NCBI GenBank assembly: GCA_023458595.1
Contig: JAEWYT010000159.1
Coordinates: 1-51,435 of the forward strand
Length of the DNA stretch: 51,435 nucleotides
Reading direction: 5' to 3'
Origin: Pseudomonadota bacterium
GTDB lineage: Bacteria > Pseudomonadota > Alphaproteobacteria > Rhizobiales > Tepidamorphaceae
The notes under the pieces are model-generated. The model saw nothing but the letters and a program-made list of their open reading frames with translations, ran no database searches and was not told the origin of the DNA. Made by a program: the position numbers and the translations under genes. Positions 41,925 through 51,079 of this stretch are shown in pieces. Within the stretch, counting starts at the first letter, position 1. The number at the start of each line of letters is the position of its first letter.

Positions 41925-42164
41925 TCAGCTCAGGCCGGCGGCCTTGCGCAACGCGGCGTTGATGCGCTCGCGCCATCCCGGCCCGTCTTCCTGGAAATGC
42001 TCCAGCACGTCCCGGTCGATGGGCAGCGAGACAGTCTCCTTGCCGACGGGAATCGCCGGCCGCTCCGGCCTGGCCGGCGCCTCGGCGGGCTTGGTGGTCG
42101 CCGCCTTGAACATCGCCTCGGCTCTGTCGATGGCGCTGGAGGTGCGGCGCGGGGTATTGGCCAT
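41925..42164 (-). CDS. Orphan BrnA-like antitoxin
   Basis: 79-residue protein whose C-terminal half KETVSLPIDRDVLEHFQEDG then PGWRERINAALRKAAGL matches the ribbon-helix-helix BrnA antitoxin pattern. The N-terminal half is Ala/Pro-rich and disordered. No BrnT toxin gene lies on either side. It may act as a plain transcription factor or pair with a toxin elsewhere. Confidence 0.75.
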   Translation of the reverse strand: MANTPRRTSSAIDRAEAMFKAATTKPAEAPARPERPAIPVGKETVSLPIDRDVLEHFQEDGPGWRERINAALRKAAGLS

Positions 42165-42275
42165 GTTCCTGACGTCCGTGACTGTTGCAACGATGCCGGC
42201 CCGGCGCGGACTATAGCACCATGCCCGCCTGCGCCGCTCAAGCGCCGGATCCGCTTTCGCTTCCAGGATGCGCCG

Positions 42276-43547
42276 TCAGGCGGCCGCCTTCTTCGCCGGG
42301 CCGCCGGACGGGCTCGCGCCGACGAGCGCCGACGGATCCTCCGGGGTCTCGACGTGCTCGGGACGGATGCCGACGCCGATCAGATGGGCCGGCAGACGGC
42401 GCAGCGGAGAGAAATGCTCGGCGAGCCTCACCGGCAGCGGGGGTCTCAGTTCGTCGGACTTGCCGAGCAGCGGGCTGATCACGTGGTTCTGGATCATCAC
42501 CTGCATCTTCTGCGTCACCCGGACCGGGAACTCGCGGCGGGCCTGCACGGCGGCGAGATCCTCCTCGGTCAGGTCGCCCTTCTTGAGCGGCCCGGCGAGA
42601 ATGTTGGCCGCGGCGACCGCGTCCTGGACCGCAAGGTTCACGCCGACGCCGCCGATCGGCGACATGGCGTGCGCGGCATCGCCGATCAGGAGGAGCCCCG
42701 GCCTGTGCCACGTCTTCAGCCGGTCCACCTGGACGGACAGGAGCTTGATGTCGTCCCAGCTCTTCAGGTCCGACGTGCGGTCGGCGAGGAACGGCGCGAT
42801 ATGGGTCAGATCGGCGAAGAACGCCGCCATGCCGGAGGCCTTCATCGCATCGAAGCCGCCCTTCGGGATGATGTAGGCGATCTGCCAGTAGTCGCCGCGG
42901 TCGAGCAGGATCACGACGTGGCCCGCCTCGAAGAAGAACGTCGTCGACGGCGGGTCCTGCGGCTTGTGCGGCAGGCGGAACCACAGGACGTCCATCGGCG
43001 CGCCGAGCTCCTCGACGTGGAAGCCGCTGGCGTCGCGGACCGTCGAATGGCGCCCGTCGGCGGCCACCACCAGGTCGGCGTAGATCTCCAGATCGCCTTT
43101 CGGCGTCTTCGCCTTCACGCCGACGACCTTGCCGCCGTCGTCGATCAGGCCGGTCGCCTCGGTCTCCATCCTCAGGCCGAAGGTGCGGTACCGCTTGCCG
43201 ACCCCGGCCATGAAGTTAAGGAAGTCCCACTGCGGCATCATCGCGATGAACTTGCAATGGGTGGAGAGGTGCGTGAAGTCGGCGACCGTCGCCTCGTAGT
43301 CGCCGAACCGGGCCGTTATCGTCGGCGTGTTCTGGTGCGGCAGCTTGAGGAAGTCGTCGAGAACGCCGAGCTCGTACATCAGCTCGAGCGTCGAGGGGTG
43401 GATCGTGTCGCCGCGGAAATCGCGGAAGAAGTCGGCGTGCTTTTCGAGCACCACGACGTCGACGCCGGCGCGCGCCAGCAGGAGGCCGTGCATCACGCCG
43501 GCCGGTCCTCCGCCGACGACGCAGCAGCGGGTGCGGATCGAGTCCAT
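42276..43547 (-). CDS. FAD-dependent monooxygenase (PHBH/UbiH-like)
   Basis: 423-residue flavoprotein. The N-terminal dinucleotide motif CCVVGGGPAGVMHGLLLARAG and the second FAD motif LLLIGDAAHAMSPIGGVGVNLAVQDAV are intact, with the DG motif in LVVAADGRHSTVR. This is the class A aromatic hydroxylase/oxidoreductase pattern. The last 20 residues are Ala/Lys-rich. GGGAGGA precedes the ATG at 43547. The substrate is not evident. Confidence 0.9.
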   Translation of the reverse strand: MDSIRTRCCVVGGGPAGVMHGLLLARAGVDVVVLEKHADFFRDFRGDTIHPSTLELMYELGVLDDFLKLPHQNTPTITARFGDYEATVADFTHLSTHCKFIAMMPQWDFLNFMAGVGKRYRTFGLRMETEATGLIDDGGKVVGVKAKTPKGDLEIYADLVVAADGRHSTVRDASGFHVEELGAPMDVLWFRLPHKPQDPPSTTFFFEAGHVVILLDRGDYWQIAYIIPKGGFDAMKASGMAAFFADLTHIAPFLADRTSDLKSWDDIKLLSVQVDRLKTWHRPGLLLIGDAAHAMSPIGGVGVNLAVQDAVAAANILAGPLKKGDLTEEDLAAVQARREFPVRVTQKMQVMIQNHVISPLLGKSDELRPPLPVRLAEHFSPLRRLPAHLIGVGIRPEHVETPEDPSALVGASPSGGPAKKAAA

Positions 43548-43714
43548 TTCGCCAAATCCTCCCGAGAGGGCCGGCACAGACCGGCATCTAGGACGCTTTC
43601 CTAGCACGGCAACCGTTTCCGTCCGGTCACCCGGACTGGTGAACGGATTGTGTCCCGCTTGGGAAGAAGTTGATCGTTGCCGTCCGCCGCTCGCCTGCGC
43701 CGGCCCGGCCGGCG

Positions 43715-45349
43715 CTACCTGACGACGACCCTGACCTGCCGGCTCGTCACCGCGCCGGCGGCGTTGGTGACGGTGACCTTGTAGAGCCCGGCGTCCGCTT
43801 TCCCGGCGCGCCTGATCGTCAGGACGGACCCGTCGGAGGGCACGGGGCTGCCGTCGCGGGTCCACTGGTAGCTGAGCGGGCGGGAGCCCCTCGCCGCGAC
43901 CGACAGCCGGATCGCCGCCTTGCGCTTCGCCTTCACCCGCCTCGGCTGCTGCACGATCGCCGGCGCGACCTGCGGACCGACGGGACCGGTGTTGAGGAAG
44001 GTCTGGACCTCGAACGCGTCGCCGGGACCGAACGACACGTTGACGATGTCGCTCAGGCCGTCGCCGTCGACGTCCGCCGGCAGCGCCTGGCCGTGATAGT
44101 AGCCCTCGTCGGACGGGGCCATGAACAGGCTCCGGTCGTAGCGGGCGAAATGGCCGGTGCCGTCGTTGACGTAGACGAGCGGCGCCACGCGGTCCCCGGC
44201 GCTGCCGTAGGTGACGAGGTCGGGATGGCCGTCGCCGAAGAAATCGGCCGGCATCAGGTGGTTGAGGAACTGGCCCTTCGGGTCCCTGATCGTGCCGCCG
44301 AGCCGCGTCTTCGTCTCGTCCCGGAACCTGCCGTTGCCGCGGTTGATCAGGAGCTGGATGCCGTAGCCGTGGAAGGTCGGGACGTTGTCGTGCTGCGCCA
44401 TCAGGATGTCCGTCAGCCCGTCGCGGTTGATGTCCACCGGGCGGATGTCGACCGTGTTGGTGCCGCCGCCGTAGCGGCCCCAGGGCAGCACGATGTCGGG
44501 CGCCGACGACCTGAAGATCTTCCTCCGGCCCTGGTTCAGGTAGACCACGTTGCGCTGCAGCTCGTCCTTCGCGCCGGTGCCGTTGGAACCCAGGATCAGG
44601 TCGTCGCGGCCGTCGCCGTCGAGGTCGGCGAGCGCGGCGGACGAATAGTAGGTGTCCGGGCCCAGCACGTCGGCGGAGAGCTGACGCGAGACCGCGACTT
44701 TGTTGCCCGCCCTGCCGAGCAGCATGTAGGGCCGCGACTTCGGCGACTTGCCGTGGCCGTTCGAGACGTAGACGTCGCCGAACCTGTCGCCGTTGACGTC
44801 GCCGAGCGCCGCCCCGTGCGAGAAGTCGCTGTACTTCGGCACGCCCCGCGCGTTCACGTGCTTTCCCGCCGTCGACAGCAGCAGCGCGTTCCGCTCGCCC
44901 GGGAACGGATCCTTGTCGTAGCCGTGGGCGGCGATGAACACGTCTTCGCGCCCGTCGCGGTTCAGGTCCTTCACCTGGATCGAGCGCGGATGGACGAAAG
45001 ACGGGGGAGCGGCAAGGAAGTCCGTCGTGCGCTCCCGCATCGCGCTGCCGGCGTCGGGCGACAGCACCAATAGCCCCTCCTTGCGGTTCGTCTGCGGCGG
45101 ATAGTGGCCGAGGGCGACGATCAGTTCGTCCATCCCGTCGCCGTTCAGGTCGGCTATTGCCGTGGCCATGATCCCGGCGTCCTTCGGGCGCGCCGGCTGG
45201 TCCCCTGCGATCATCGGGCCGAAGCCCGGACGGTCGCCGGCCGGGGCTGCCTCCGGCGCCTGCTGCCCGACGGCCGGGATACCCGAAACCGTGCAAAAAC
45301 CGATCGCCGCCAAGGCAAACGCGAACCCAGCCCTCATGCCAGCCCTCAT
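43715..45349 (-). CDS. Secreted FG-GAP/VCBS repeat protein with C-terminal Ig-like domain
   Basis: 544-residue exported protein. A signal peptide (MRAGMRAGFAFALAAIGFCTVSG) is followed by seven blades with Ca2+-loop motifs: DLNGDGMDELIVA, DLNRDGREDVFIA, DVNGDRFGDVYVS, DLDGDGRDDLILG, DINRDGLTDILMA, DFFGDGHPDLVTY and DVDGDGLSDIVNV. They are expected to form a seven-bladed beta-propeller. The last 90 residues (YQWTRDGSPVPSDGSVLTIRRAGKADAGLYKVTVTNAAG, here in part) form an Ig-like domain. Such proteins often bind extracellular ligands or cells. The ATG at 45349 has GGAGA before it. An earlier in-frame start lacks a ribosome site. Confidence 0.88.
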   Translation of the reverse strand: MRAGMRAGFAFALAAIGFCTVSGIPAVGQQAPEAAPAGDRPGFGPMIAGDQPARPKDAGIMATAIADLNGDGMDELIVALGHYPPQTNRKEGLLVLSPDAGSAMRERTTDFLAAPPSFVHPRSIQVKDLNRDGREDVFIAAHGYDKDPFPGERNALLLSTAGKHVNARGVPKYSDFSHGAALGDVNGDRFGDVYVSNGHGKSPKSRPYMLLGRAGNKVAVSRQLSADVLGPDTYYSSAALADLDGDGRDDLILGSNGTGAKDELQRNVVYLNQGRRKIFRSSAPDIVLPWGRYGGGTNTVDIRPVDINRDGLTDILMAQHDNVPTFHGYGIQLLINRGNGRFRDETKTRLGGTIRDPKGQFLNHLMPADFFGDGHPDLVTYGSAGDRVAPLVYVNDGTGHFARYDRSLFMAPSDEGYYHGQALPADVDGDGLSDIVNVSFGPGDAFEVQTFLNTGPVGPQVAPAIVQQPRRVKAKRKAAIRLSVAARGSRPLSYQWTRDGSPVPSDGSVLTIRRAGKADAGLYKVTVTNAAGAVTSRQVRVVVR

Positions 45350-45529
45350 AGCGTCTCCAATTTTCTGGTTTGCGGGCGCAATCGCCCCGTCGAGAAGAAA
45401 CGCGCCCATCCTAGAAAACGCGCGCCGGGCCGCACACCCGCCGTTTCGGATAGAGACGTCCCGCCACGCGCATGGCAGTCGCGCATCGCTTGCGCAACCA
45501 TATCCCGCATTCAACCGGTGGGAGAAAGA

Positions 45530-46396
45530 TCAATCCGCCGCGGGCTCGGAGCCCGTCTCCGCCGCCGGCTCCACCAGCAGCACCGGCACGCCCCGCAGAC
45601 CGGCGAGCTCGGCGGGCTTGTCGCCGTCGCTCTCGCCGAAGGCTCCGCGCGCGACGACGATCATCCGCTCGCGCAGATCCTCGATCGCCGAAGACAGCGA
45701 CCTGAGATCGGCGAGCGCCGCCGGCGCAACGGTCAGGCGGCCGACCGGGATGCCGGCCTCGCTCGTCAGGGCCGGGCTCTCGCCCGCCTCGCGGGCGAAG
45801 GCCTCGATGACGATCAGGGTCTCCTTCGCCGCCGTGGCGACCGCGGCGGCCGCGGCGATGCTCGGATCGTCGAGCGAGGTGGCGATGGCCACCACCGGCC
45901 CGCGCGCGCGGGCGACGCGGCGCGGCAGGAACAGCACCGTCGCAGCCGATTCGAAGGCGGCCTTCACGAGCTGCGGGAACGGCGCGATCGCCCGCTCGGC
46001 CGGACTGCGCGGCTCGGCGATGATGACGATGTCGCCCGCCTGGGAGACCGCCTTCATGGCCTCGCGGACCGCCGCGCGGACCACCTCGAAGCGGCTCGGC
46101 ACGCCGAGCGACCTGGCCGTCTCGTCGAGGATGCGCCGCGCCGACAGGGCGCACAGCTCGATGTCGCGCGTCAGGCTCTCGGCCGCCAGCGGCCGCCAGC
46201 GCCTGCCGAGCATCTCGAACTCCCGCGCGCCCTGCCGCTGCGCCGGGGCGAACATGCCGGGGTCCTCGATGAACAGCCCCATCAGGTCGAGGCGCAGCAG
46301 CCCGGCGAGCTCGGCGGCGGCCCTGGCGGTCGCCCTGTCCGGCGTGCTCTGGTGCAGCCCGACCACCACCCGCTTGTAGGCGACCCGCCCCTTCAT
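45530..46396 (-). CDS. Universal stress protein-like, two UspA domains
   Basis: 288-residue protein with two UspA-like halves (about 1-145 and 146-285). The first starts AYKRVVVGLHQSTPDRATARAAAELAGLL and contains GDIVIIAEPRSPAERA. The second starts RGPVVAIATSLDDPSIAAAAAVATAA. The ATP-binding G-x2-G-x9-G-S/T pattern is not clear, so nucleotide binding is uncertain. It begins four bases inside the Lon-like gene (ATGA), so translation is coupled. Confidence 0.8.
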   Translation of the reverse strand: MKGRVAYKRVVVGLHQSTPDRATARAAAELAGLLRLDLMGLFIEDPGMFAPAQRQGAREFEMLGRRWRPLAAESLTRDIELCALSARRILDETARSLGVPSRFEVVRAAVREAMKAVSQAGDIVIIAEPRSPAERAIAPFPQLVKAAFESAATVLFLPRRVARARGPVVAIATSLDDPSIAAAAAVATAAKETLIVIEAFAREAGESPALTSEAGIPVGRLTVAPAALADLRSLSSAIEDLRERMIVVARGAFGESDGDKPAELAGLRGVPVLLVEPAAETGSEPAAD

Positions 46397-48843
46397 GGCC
46401 TGGCATTCCGCTCTTCTTCGGACCCGCGCCCGAAGCTGCGGCGGATCTCGGCGAAGCGCTGCAGCCGGTCCTCGACGGCGCGGTAGACGCTGCCTTCGGA
46501 ATAGAGTCCGTCCTTGCCGCGCGCGCCCGCCGGCCGGCCGGTCAGCAGCGCGACGCCCTGGTCGATCGACCTGATCGGGTAGACCGCGAACGTGCCCGCC
46601 TTGCACGCGGCGATCACGTCCTCGCGCAGCATCAGGTGGCGCACGTTGGATTCGGGGATCATCACCCCCTGCGTGCCGGTCAGGCCGCGCGCGCTGCAGA
46701 TGTCGAAGAAGCCCTCGATCTTGTCGTTGACCCCGCCGATCGCCTGCACCTCGCCGTGCTGGTTGACCGAGCCGGTGACGGCGAGGTCCTGACGCAGCGG
46801 CATCTCCGCGATCGCGGAGAGCAGTGTGTAGAGCTCCGCCGAGGAGGCGGAGTCCCCTTCGACCCCGCCGTAGGACTGCTCGAAGACGAGGCTCGCCGAC
46901 AGCGACATCGGAATGTCGAGGGCGAAGCGCCCGTTGAGGAAGCCAGACAGGATCAGCACGCCCTTCGAATGGATGGGCCCGCCGAGCTCCACCTCCCTCT
47001 CTATGTCGACGACCTTGCCGCTGCCGGGGCTGACCTGGCAGGTGATCCGCGAGGGACGGCCGAAGGAGTAGCCGCCGAGCGAGAGGACGCTGAGGCCGTT
47101 GACCTGGCCGACGCGCGCCCCGTCGGTATCGATCAGCGCGACCTTGTCGATGATCATCTCCTGCGACCGGTCGCGCAGTCGGGACGCCCGGCGGATGCGT
47201 TCGTCGAGCGCCCTGCGCACGTCGGCGCGCGTGATCGTCGCGCGCTTCGCGTCCTTCGCCCAGTAGTCCGCCTCGGTCAGGATGTCGCGGATCTCGTCGA
47301 CCAGGAGCGTCAGCTTGCCGGCGTTCTCGGCGATGCGCGAGGCGTGCTCGACCACCAGCGCGGTCGCCTCCCTGTCCATCGCCGCGAGGCTCTCGCCGGC
47401 GAGGATCGAGGCGATGAAGCGGGCGAGGATCGCCTCGTTCTCCGGCGAGCGGTCGAAATCGTCCTCGAAGTCGGCGACCACCTTGAAATGCTCGCCGACC
47501 TCCGGATCGACCGCCGCCAGGAGGTAGTAGAGGGTGCGCTCGCCGAACAGCACCACCTTGACGTCGAGCGGGATCGGATCGGGGTCGAGCGAGATCGTGC
47601 TGGTCATTCCCACCAGCCGGCCGACATCCTCGATGACGATCTGCTTCTGCCTGAGCGCCCGCTTCAGCGCCTGGTAGCTGAACGCCTCGCTCAGGAGGCT
47701 GCGCGCGTCGAGCATCAGGTACCCGCCGTTCGCCTTGTGCAGCGCGCCCGGCTTGATCAGGCGGAAATTGGTGACGAGCACGCCCTGCCGCGCGATGTGC
47801 TCGACGCGACCGGTCAGGTTCGGCAGCGTCGGATGCAGCTCCTCGATTACCGGGGCCTGCACGTCGCCGCCGTTCTCGCGCGCCTCCTGGCCGACCAGCA
47901 CGTTGACCTCGTAGCGGTCGAACGGCCCGCCGACCATGTCCTCGCCCTCGGGCTGCTCGCCGGCCGCTCCGCCGATGAAGAACCCGATGTTCTCGATCAG
48001 GTCGGCCTGCACCGCGTCGAGATGCGCGGCGACCCGCTCGATGTCGCCGACCTTCTGGCGCACCTCGGCGATCGGCTGGTCGACGGCGACCTCGGCGGTC
48101 TCCGTGTTGACCCGGCGGATCTCGTCGCGCCGTTCCTTCTCCCATTGCGGGATCTGGTGGATGATGTGCTCGAGGTCCTTCTCGAGCACCGAGATGACGC
48201 CCTGGATCTTGTCCCGCTCCGCCTCCGGCAGGGCGTTGAACTCGTTCGGCGGGATCACCTCGCCCTCGCGCGCGGGCATCAGCGCGAAGCCGAGCGGGGT
48301 GCGCACGATGACGATGCTCTGCGCCGCCGCCTTCTTCTGCAGCTCGGCGAAGGCTTCCGCCTGCTTCTTCTGGAACGCCTCGTCGATCGAACCGCGCCGC
48401 GTCTGGTATTCCTCGCTCTGGAACACGGCGGGAATGGCCGTCTTCAGGGCGTCGATCAGTTCGCGCATGGCGTCGCGGAACTCGGCGGCACGCCCGGCCG
48501 GCAGGCTGACCGCCACCGGCTTCTGCGGCTCCTTGAAGTTGTTGACGTAGACCCAGTCGGTCGGCGCCGGCCGGTCCTCGGCGGCGTCGCGCAGCACCCG
48601 CTCGACGGCCTTCCGCGTCAGCTCGCCGGCCGGGCCGATCGCGAACAGGTTGAAGCCCTTCCGGCCGATGCCGGTGCCGACCGCGATCGCGTCGAGCGCC
48701 CGGCTCTGGCCGATCAGCCCCTCGACGGGCTTCAGGTCCGCCGTCGTCTCGAAATCGAGCTTCGAGAGATCGGCCACCCGGTAGAGCTTGTCGATGACGA
48801 GAGGCGTCGCGTCGTCGCCGGCAACCGGCTTCTTTCCTGGCAT
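46393..48843 (-). CDS. Lon-family (AAA_32/S16) protease with degenerate P-loop
   Basis: 816-residue Lon-like peptidase of the AAA_32 type. The C-terminal proteolytic domain has the Ser in VEGDSASSAELYTLLSA and the Lys in AIGGVNDKIEGFFDIC, the S16 dyad. The ATPase-like part has no proper Walker A: GPxGTGKT is replaced by FAIGPAGELTRKAVERV, and Walker B is reduced to NGGYLMLDARSLL. The family includes ATP-independent LonC. A coiled insertion lies around 190-300. The ATG at 48843 starts MPGKKPVAG; longer in-frame starts lack support. It overlaps the Usp gene. Confidence 0.9.
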   Translation of the reverse strand: MPGKKPVAGDDATPLVIDKLYRVADLSKLDFETTADLKPVEGLIGQSRALDAIAVGTGIGRKGFNLFAIGPAGELTRKAVERVLRDAAEDRPAPTDWVYVNNFKEPQKPVAVSLPAGRAAEFRDAMRELIDALKTAIPAVFQSEEYQTRRGSIDEAFQKKQAEAFAELQKKAAAQSIVIVRTPLGFALMPAREGEVIPPNEFNALPEAERDKIQGVISVLEKDLEHIIHQIPQWEKERRDEIRRVNTETAEVAVDQPIAEVRQKVGDIERVAAHLDAVQADLIENIGFFIGGAAGEQPEGEDMVGGPFDRYEVNVLVGQEARENGGDVQAPVIEELHPTLPNLTGRVEHIARQGVLVTNFRLIKPGALHKANGGYLMLDARSLLSEAFSYQALKRALRQKQIVIEDVGRLVGMTSTISLDPDPIPLDVKVVLFGERTLYYLLAAVDPEVGEHFKVVADFEDDFDRSPENEAILARFIASILAGESLAAMDREATALVVEHASRIAENAGKLTLLVDEIRDILTEADYWAKDAKRATITRADVRRALDERIRRASRLRDRSQEMIIDKVALIDTDGARVGQVNGLSVLSLGGYSFGRPSRITCQVSPGSGKVVDIEREVELGGPIHSKGVLILSGFLNGRFALDIPMSLSASLVFEQSYGGVEGDSASSAELYTLLSAIAEMPLRQDLAVTGSVNQHGEVQAIGGVNDKIEGFFDICSARGLTGTQGVMIPESNVRHLMLREDVIAACKAGTFAVYPIRSIDQGVALLTGRPAGARGKDGLYSEGSVYRAVEDRLQRFAEIRRSFGRGSEEERNARP

Positions 48844-49034
48844 CGTCCGCTTCCATACCTGCCGTTCGCGGATTCCGCGCCATTCTGGCAAAGCGGTCCG
48901 GCCGCGTCGATAGCCACGGCCGCACGGCAGCCGCGACGAACGGTCATACCGGGGCTTCCCGGAAAGACCGAGTCGCAGCCCAACGGTCGCCGCTCCTGTG
49001 CTATAGGGGGGACCGCACGGCAGGAGCATCGGCC

Positions 49035-50102
49035 ATGACGACGGTCGCCGAGTTCACGATCGAATCGACGCGATTCCTCGATCCCGACGGAAAGACCGTC
49101 GGCGACCTGCCCGCCTTCGCCGGGGACGAGGACGAGCTGATCGCACTCTACCGGGCGATGGTGCTGACGCGCACCTTCGACGCCAAGGCGATCGCCCTGC
49201 AGCGCACCGGCCGGCTCGGCACCTACGCCTCCTCCCTCGGCCAGGAGGCGGTGCCGGTCGGGCTCGCCGCCGCCATGCGCGCCGACGACGTGCTGGTGCC
49301 GAGCTTCCGCGAGCACGGCGCCCAGCTCTGGCGCGGCGTCACGCTGGAAGAGCTGTTCCTCTACTGGGGCGGAGACGAGCGCGGCAACGACTTCAAGGGC
49401 CCGCGCCAGGACTTCCCGAACTGCGTGCCGGTCGGCACCCATGCCCCCCACGCCGTCGGCGTCGCGCTCGCCATGAAACTCCGGGGCGAGCCGCGCGCCA
49501 CCGTCTGCGTCTTCGGCGACGGGGCGACGTCGAAGGGCGACGTGCTGGAGGCCCTCAACATGGCCGGCGTCTGGAAGGCGCCCGCGGTGTTCGTGATCAA
49601 CAACAACGGCTGGGCGATATCGGTGCCGCGAGCCCGCCAGTCGGCGGCGGAAACGCTCGCCCAGAAGGCGATCGGCGCGGGCATCGCCGGCGAGCAGGTC
49701 GACGGCAACGACGTGATCGCCGTGCGCCATGCCACCGGGCGCGCGCTGGAGCGCGCCCGTGCCGGCGAGGGCCCGACCCTGATCGAGGCGGTCACCTACC
49801 GCCTGTCCGACCACACCACCGCCGACGACGCGAGCCGCTACCGCGACGACGCCGACGTGAGCCGGCGCTGGAAGGAGGAGCCGGTCGCCCGCCTGCGCGA
49901 CCACATGGCGACGCGGGGTATCTGGACCAAGAAGCAGGAGGAGGCGCTGCTGCGCGAATGCGGCGACGCCGTCGACAAGGCGGCCGACGCCTGGCTCGCC
50001 ACGGCGCCGATGGCGCCGGACTCGATGTTCGCCCATACCTACGCGCATCTTCCCGCCGATCTGGAAGCGCAGAGGGCCGCGCTCGGGGGAGGCGGCGAAT
50101 GA
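49035..50102 (+). CDS. 2-oxoacid dehydrogenase E1 component, alpha subunit
   Basis: 355-residue E1 alpha of the pyruvate/branched-chain 2-oxoacid dehydrogenase family. The thiamin diphosphate motif GDGATSKGDVLEALNMAGVWKAPAVFVINNNGWAIS (GDG...NN, given in part) and the phosphorylation-loop region YRLSDHTTADDASRYRD are present. The N-terminus LIALYRAMVLTRTFDAKAIALQRTGRLGTYASSLGQEA is of the PdhA type. GGAG precedes the ATG. It overlaps the beta subunit gene by four bases. The specific oxoacid cannot be decided from E1 alone. Confidence 0.92.
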   Translation: MTTVAEFTIESTRFLDPDGKTVGDLPAFAGDEDELIALYRAMVLTRTFDAKAIALQRTGRLGTYASSLGQEAVPVGLAAAMRADDVLVPSFREHGAQLWRGVTLEELFLYWGGDERGNDFKGPRQDFPNCVPVGTHAPHAVGVALAMKLRGEPRATVCVFGDGATSKGDVLEALNMAGVWKAPAVFVINNNGWAISVPRARQSAAETLAQKAIGAGIAGEQVDGNDVIAVRHATGRALERARAGEGPTLIEAVTYRLSDHTTADDASRYRDDADVSRRWKEEPVARLRDHMATRGIWTKKQEEALLRECGDAVDKAADAWLATAPMAPDSMFAHTYAHLPADLEAQRAALGGGGE

Positions 50103-51079
50103 ACGACGCAAGTCTCGTCGGCGCCGTCGCCCTGGCGCTGAACCGCGCCATGGCCGACGATCCGTCGGTCCTCGTCCTGGGCGAGGACGTCGGCATCGAC
50201 GGCGGCGTGTTCCGGGCCACCGAAGGCCTCTGGCGGACCTACGGCGAGAACCGCGTGATCGACACTCCGCTCGCCGAGGTCTCGATCGCCGGGGTGGCCA
50301 TCGGCCTTGCCGCGCAGGGCTTCAGGCCAGTCGCCGAGATCCAGTTCACCGGCTTCGCCTATTCCTGCATCGACCAGATCGTCAACCACGCGAGCCGCCT
50401 GCGCACGCGCACGCAGGGGCGCCTGACCTGCCCGATGGTGCTGCGCTCGCCCGGCGGCGGCGGCATCCGCGCGATCGAGCACCACAGCGAGAGCCCCGAG
50501 GCCATGTTCGCCCATGTGCCGGGCCTGCGCGTCGTGATCCCCTCCTCGCCCGCCCGCGCCTACGGCCTGCTGCTCGCCGCGATCCGCGATCCCGACCCCG
50601 TCGTGTTCCTGGAGCCGACCAGGCTGTACCGCGCCGCCCGCGAGGCGGTGGCCGACACCGGCGAGGCCCTGCCGCTCGACACCTGCTTCGTGCTCCGCGA
50701 AGGCCGCGACCTGACGCTGATAAGCTGGGGCGCCATGCTGAAGGAGACCCTGGAGGCCGCCGAGACGCTTTCCGCCGACGGCATCGAGGCCGAGGTGATC
50801 GACGTCGCCACGCTGAAGCCCCTCGACGCGAAGACGATCCTCGACTCCGTCGCCGGGACCGGCCGCGCCGTCATCGTTCACGAGGCGCCGTCGACCTGCG
50901 GCTACGGCGCCGAGATCGCCGCGCGGATCGCCGCGGGCGCGCTGACGAGCCTGCTCGCGCCCGTCGAGCGCGTCGCGGGTTTCGACACGGTGATGCCCTA
51001 CCTGCGAACGGAGAACTCCTACATGCCGTCCGTCGAACGCATCGTCGCCGCGGCGAACCGCGCGATGGCCTACGCATGA
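50099..51079 (+). CDS. 2-oxoacid dehydrogenase E1 component, beta subunit
   Basis: 326-residue E1 beta. The family patterns LGEDVGIDGGVFRATEGL, RVIDTPLAEVSIAGVAIGLAAQGFRPVAEIQF and EVIDVATLKPLDAKTIL are clear, with HEAPSTCGYGAEIAA near the end. It combines with E1 alpha in an alpha2beta2 tetramer that decarboxylates the oxoacid. The ATG at 50099 overlaps the alpha stop, and its own stop overlaps the E2 start (both ATGA). Confidence 0.95.
   Translation: MNDASLVGAVALALNRAMADDPSVLVLGEDVGIDGGVFRATEGLWRTYGENRVIDTPLAEVSIAGVAIGLAAQGFRPVAEIQFTGFAYSCIDQIVNHASRLRTRTQGRLTCPMVLRSPGGGGIRAIEHHSESPEAMFAHVPGLRVVIPSSPARAYGLLLAAIRDPDPVVFLEPTRLYRAAREAVADTGEALPLDTCFVLREGRDLTLISWGAMLKETLEAAETLSADGIEAEVIDVATLKPLDAKTILDSVAGTGRAVIVHEAPSTCGYGAEIAARIAAGALTSLLAPVERVAGFDTVMPYLRTENSYMPSVERIVAAANRAMAYA

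Noticed and set aside
40708..41976. Minus-strand frame with CPGLDPG-like peptides
   Set aside because: The peptides are translations of the REP palindromes, and the rest is antisense to the SDR gene.
45530..48925. 1131-codon minus-strand frame that contains the Usp gene
   Set aside because: Only the last 288 codons match a protein family. The upstream part reads the Lon-like gene in another frame and is Arg/Gly-rich.
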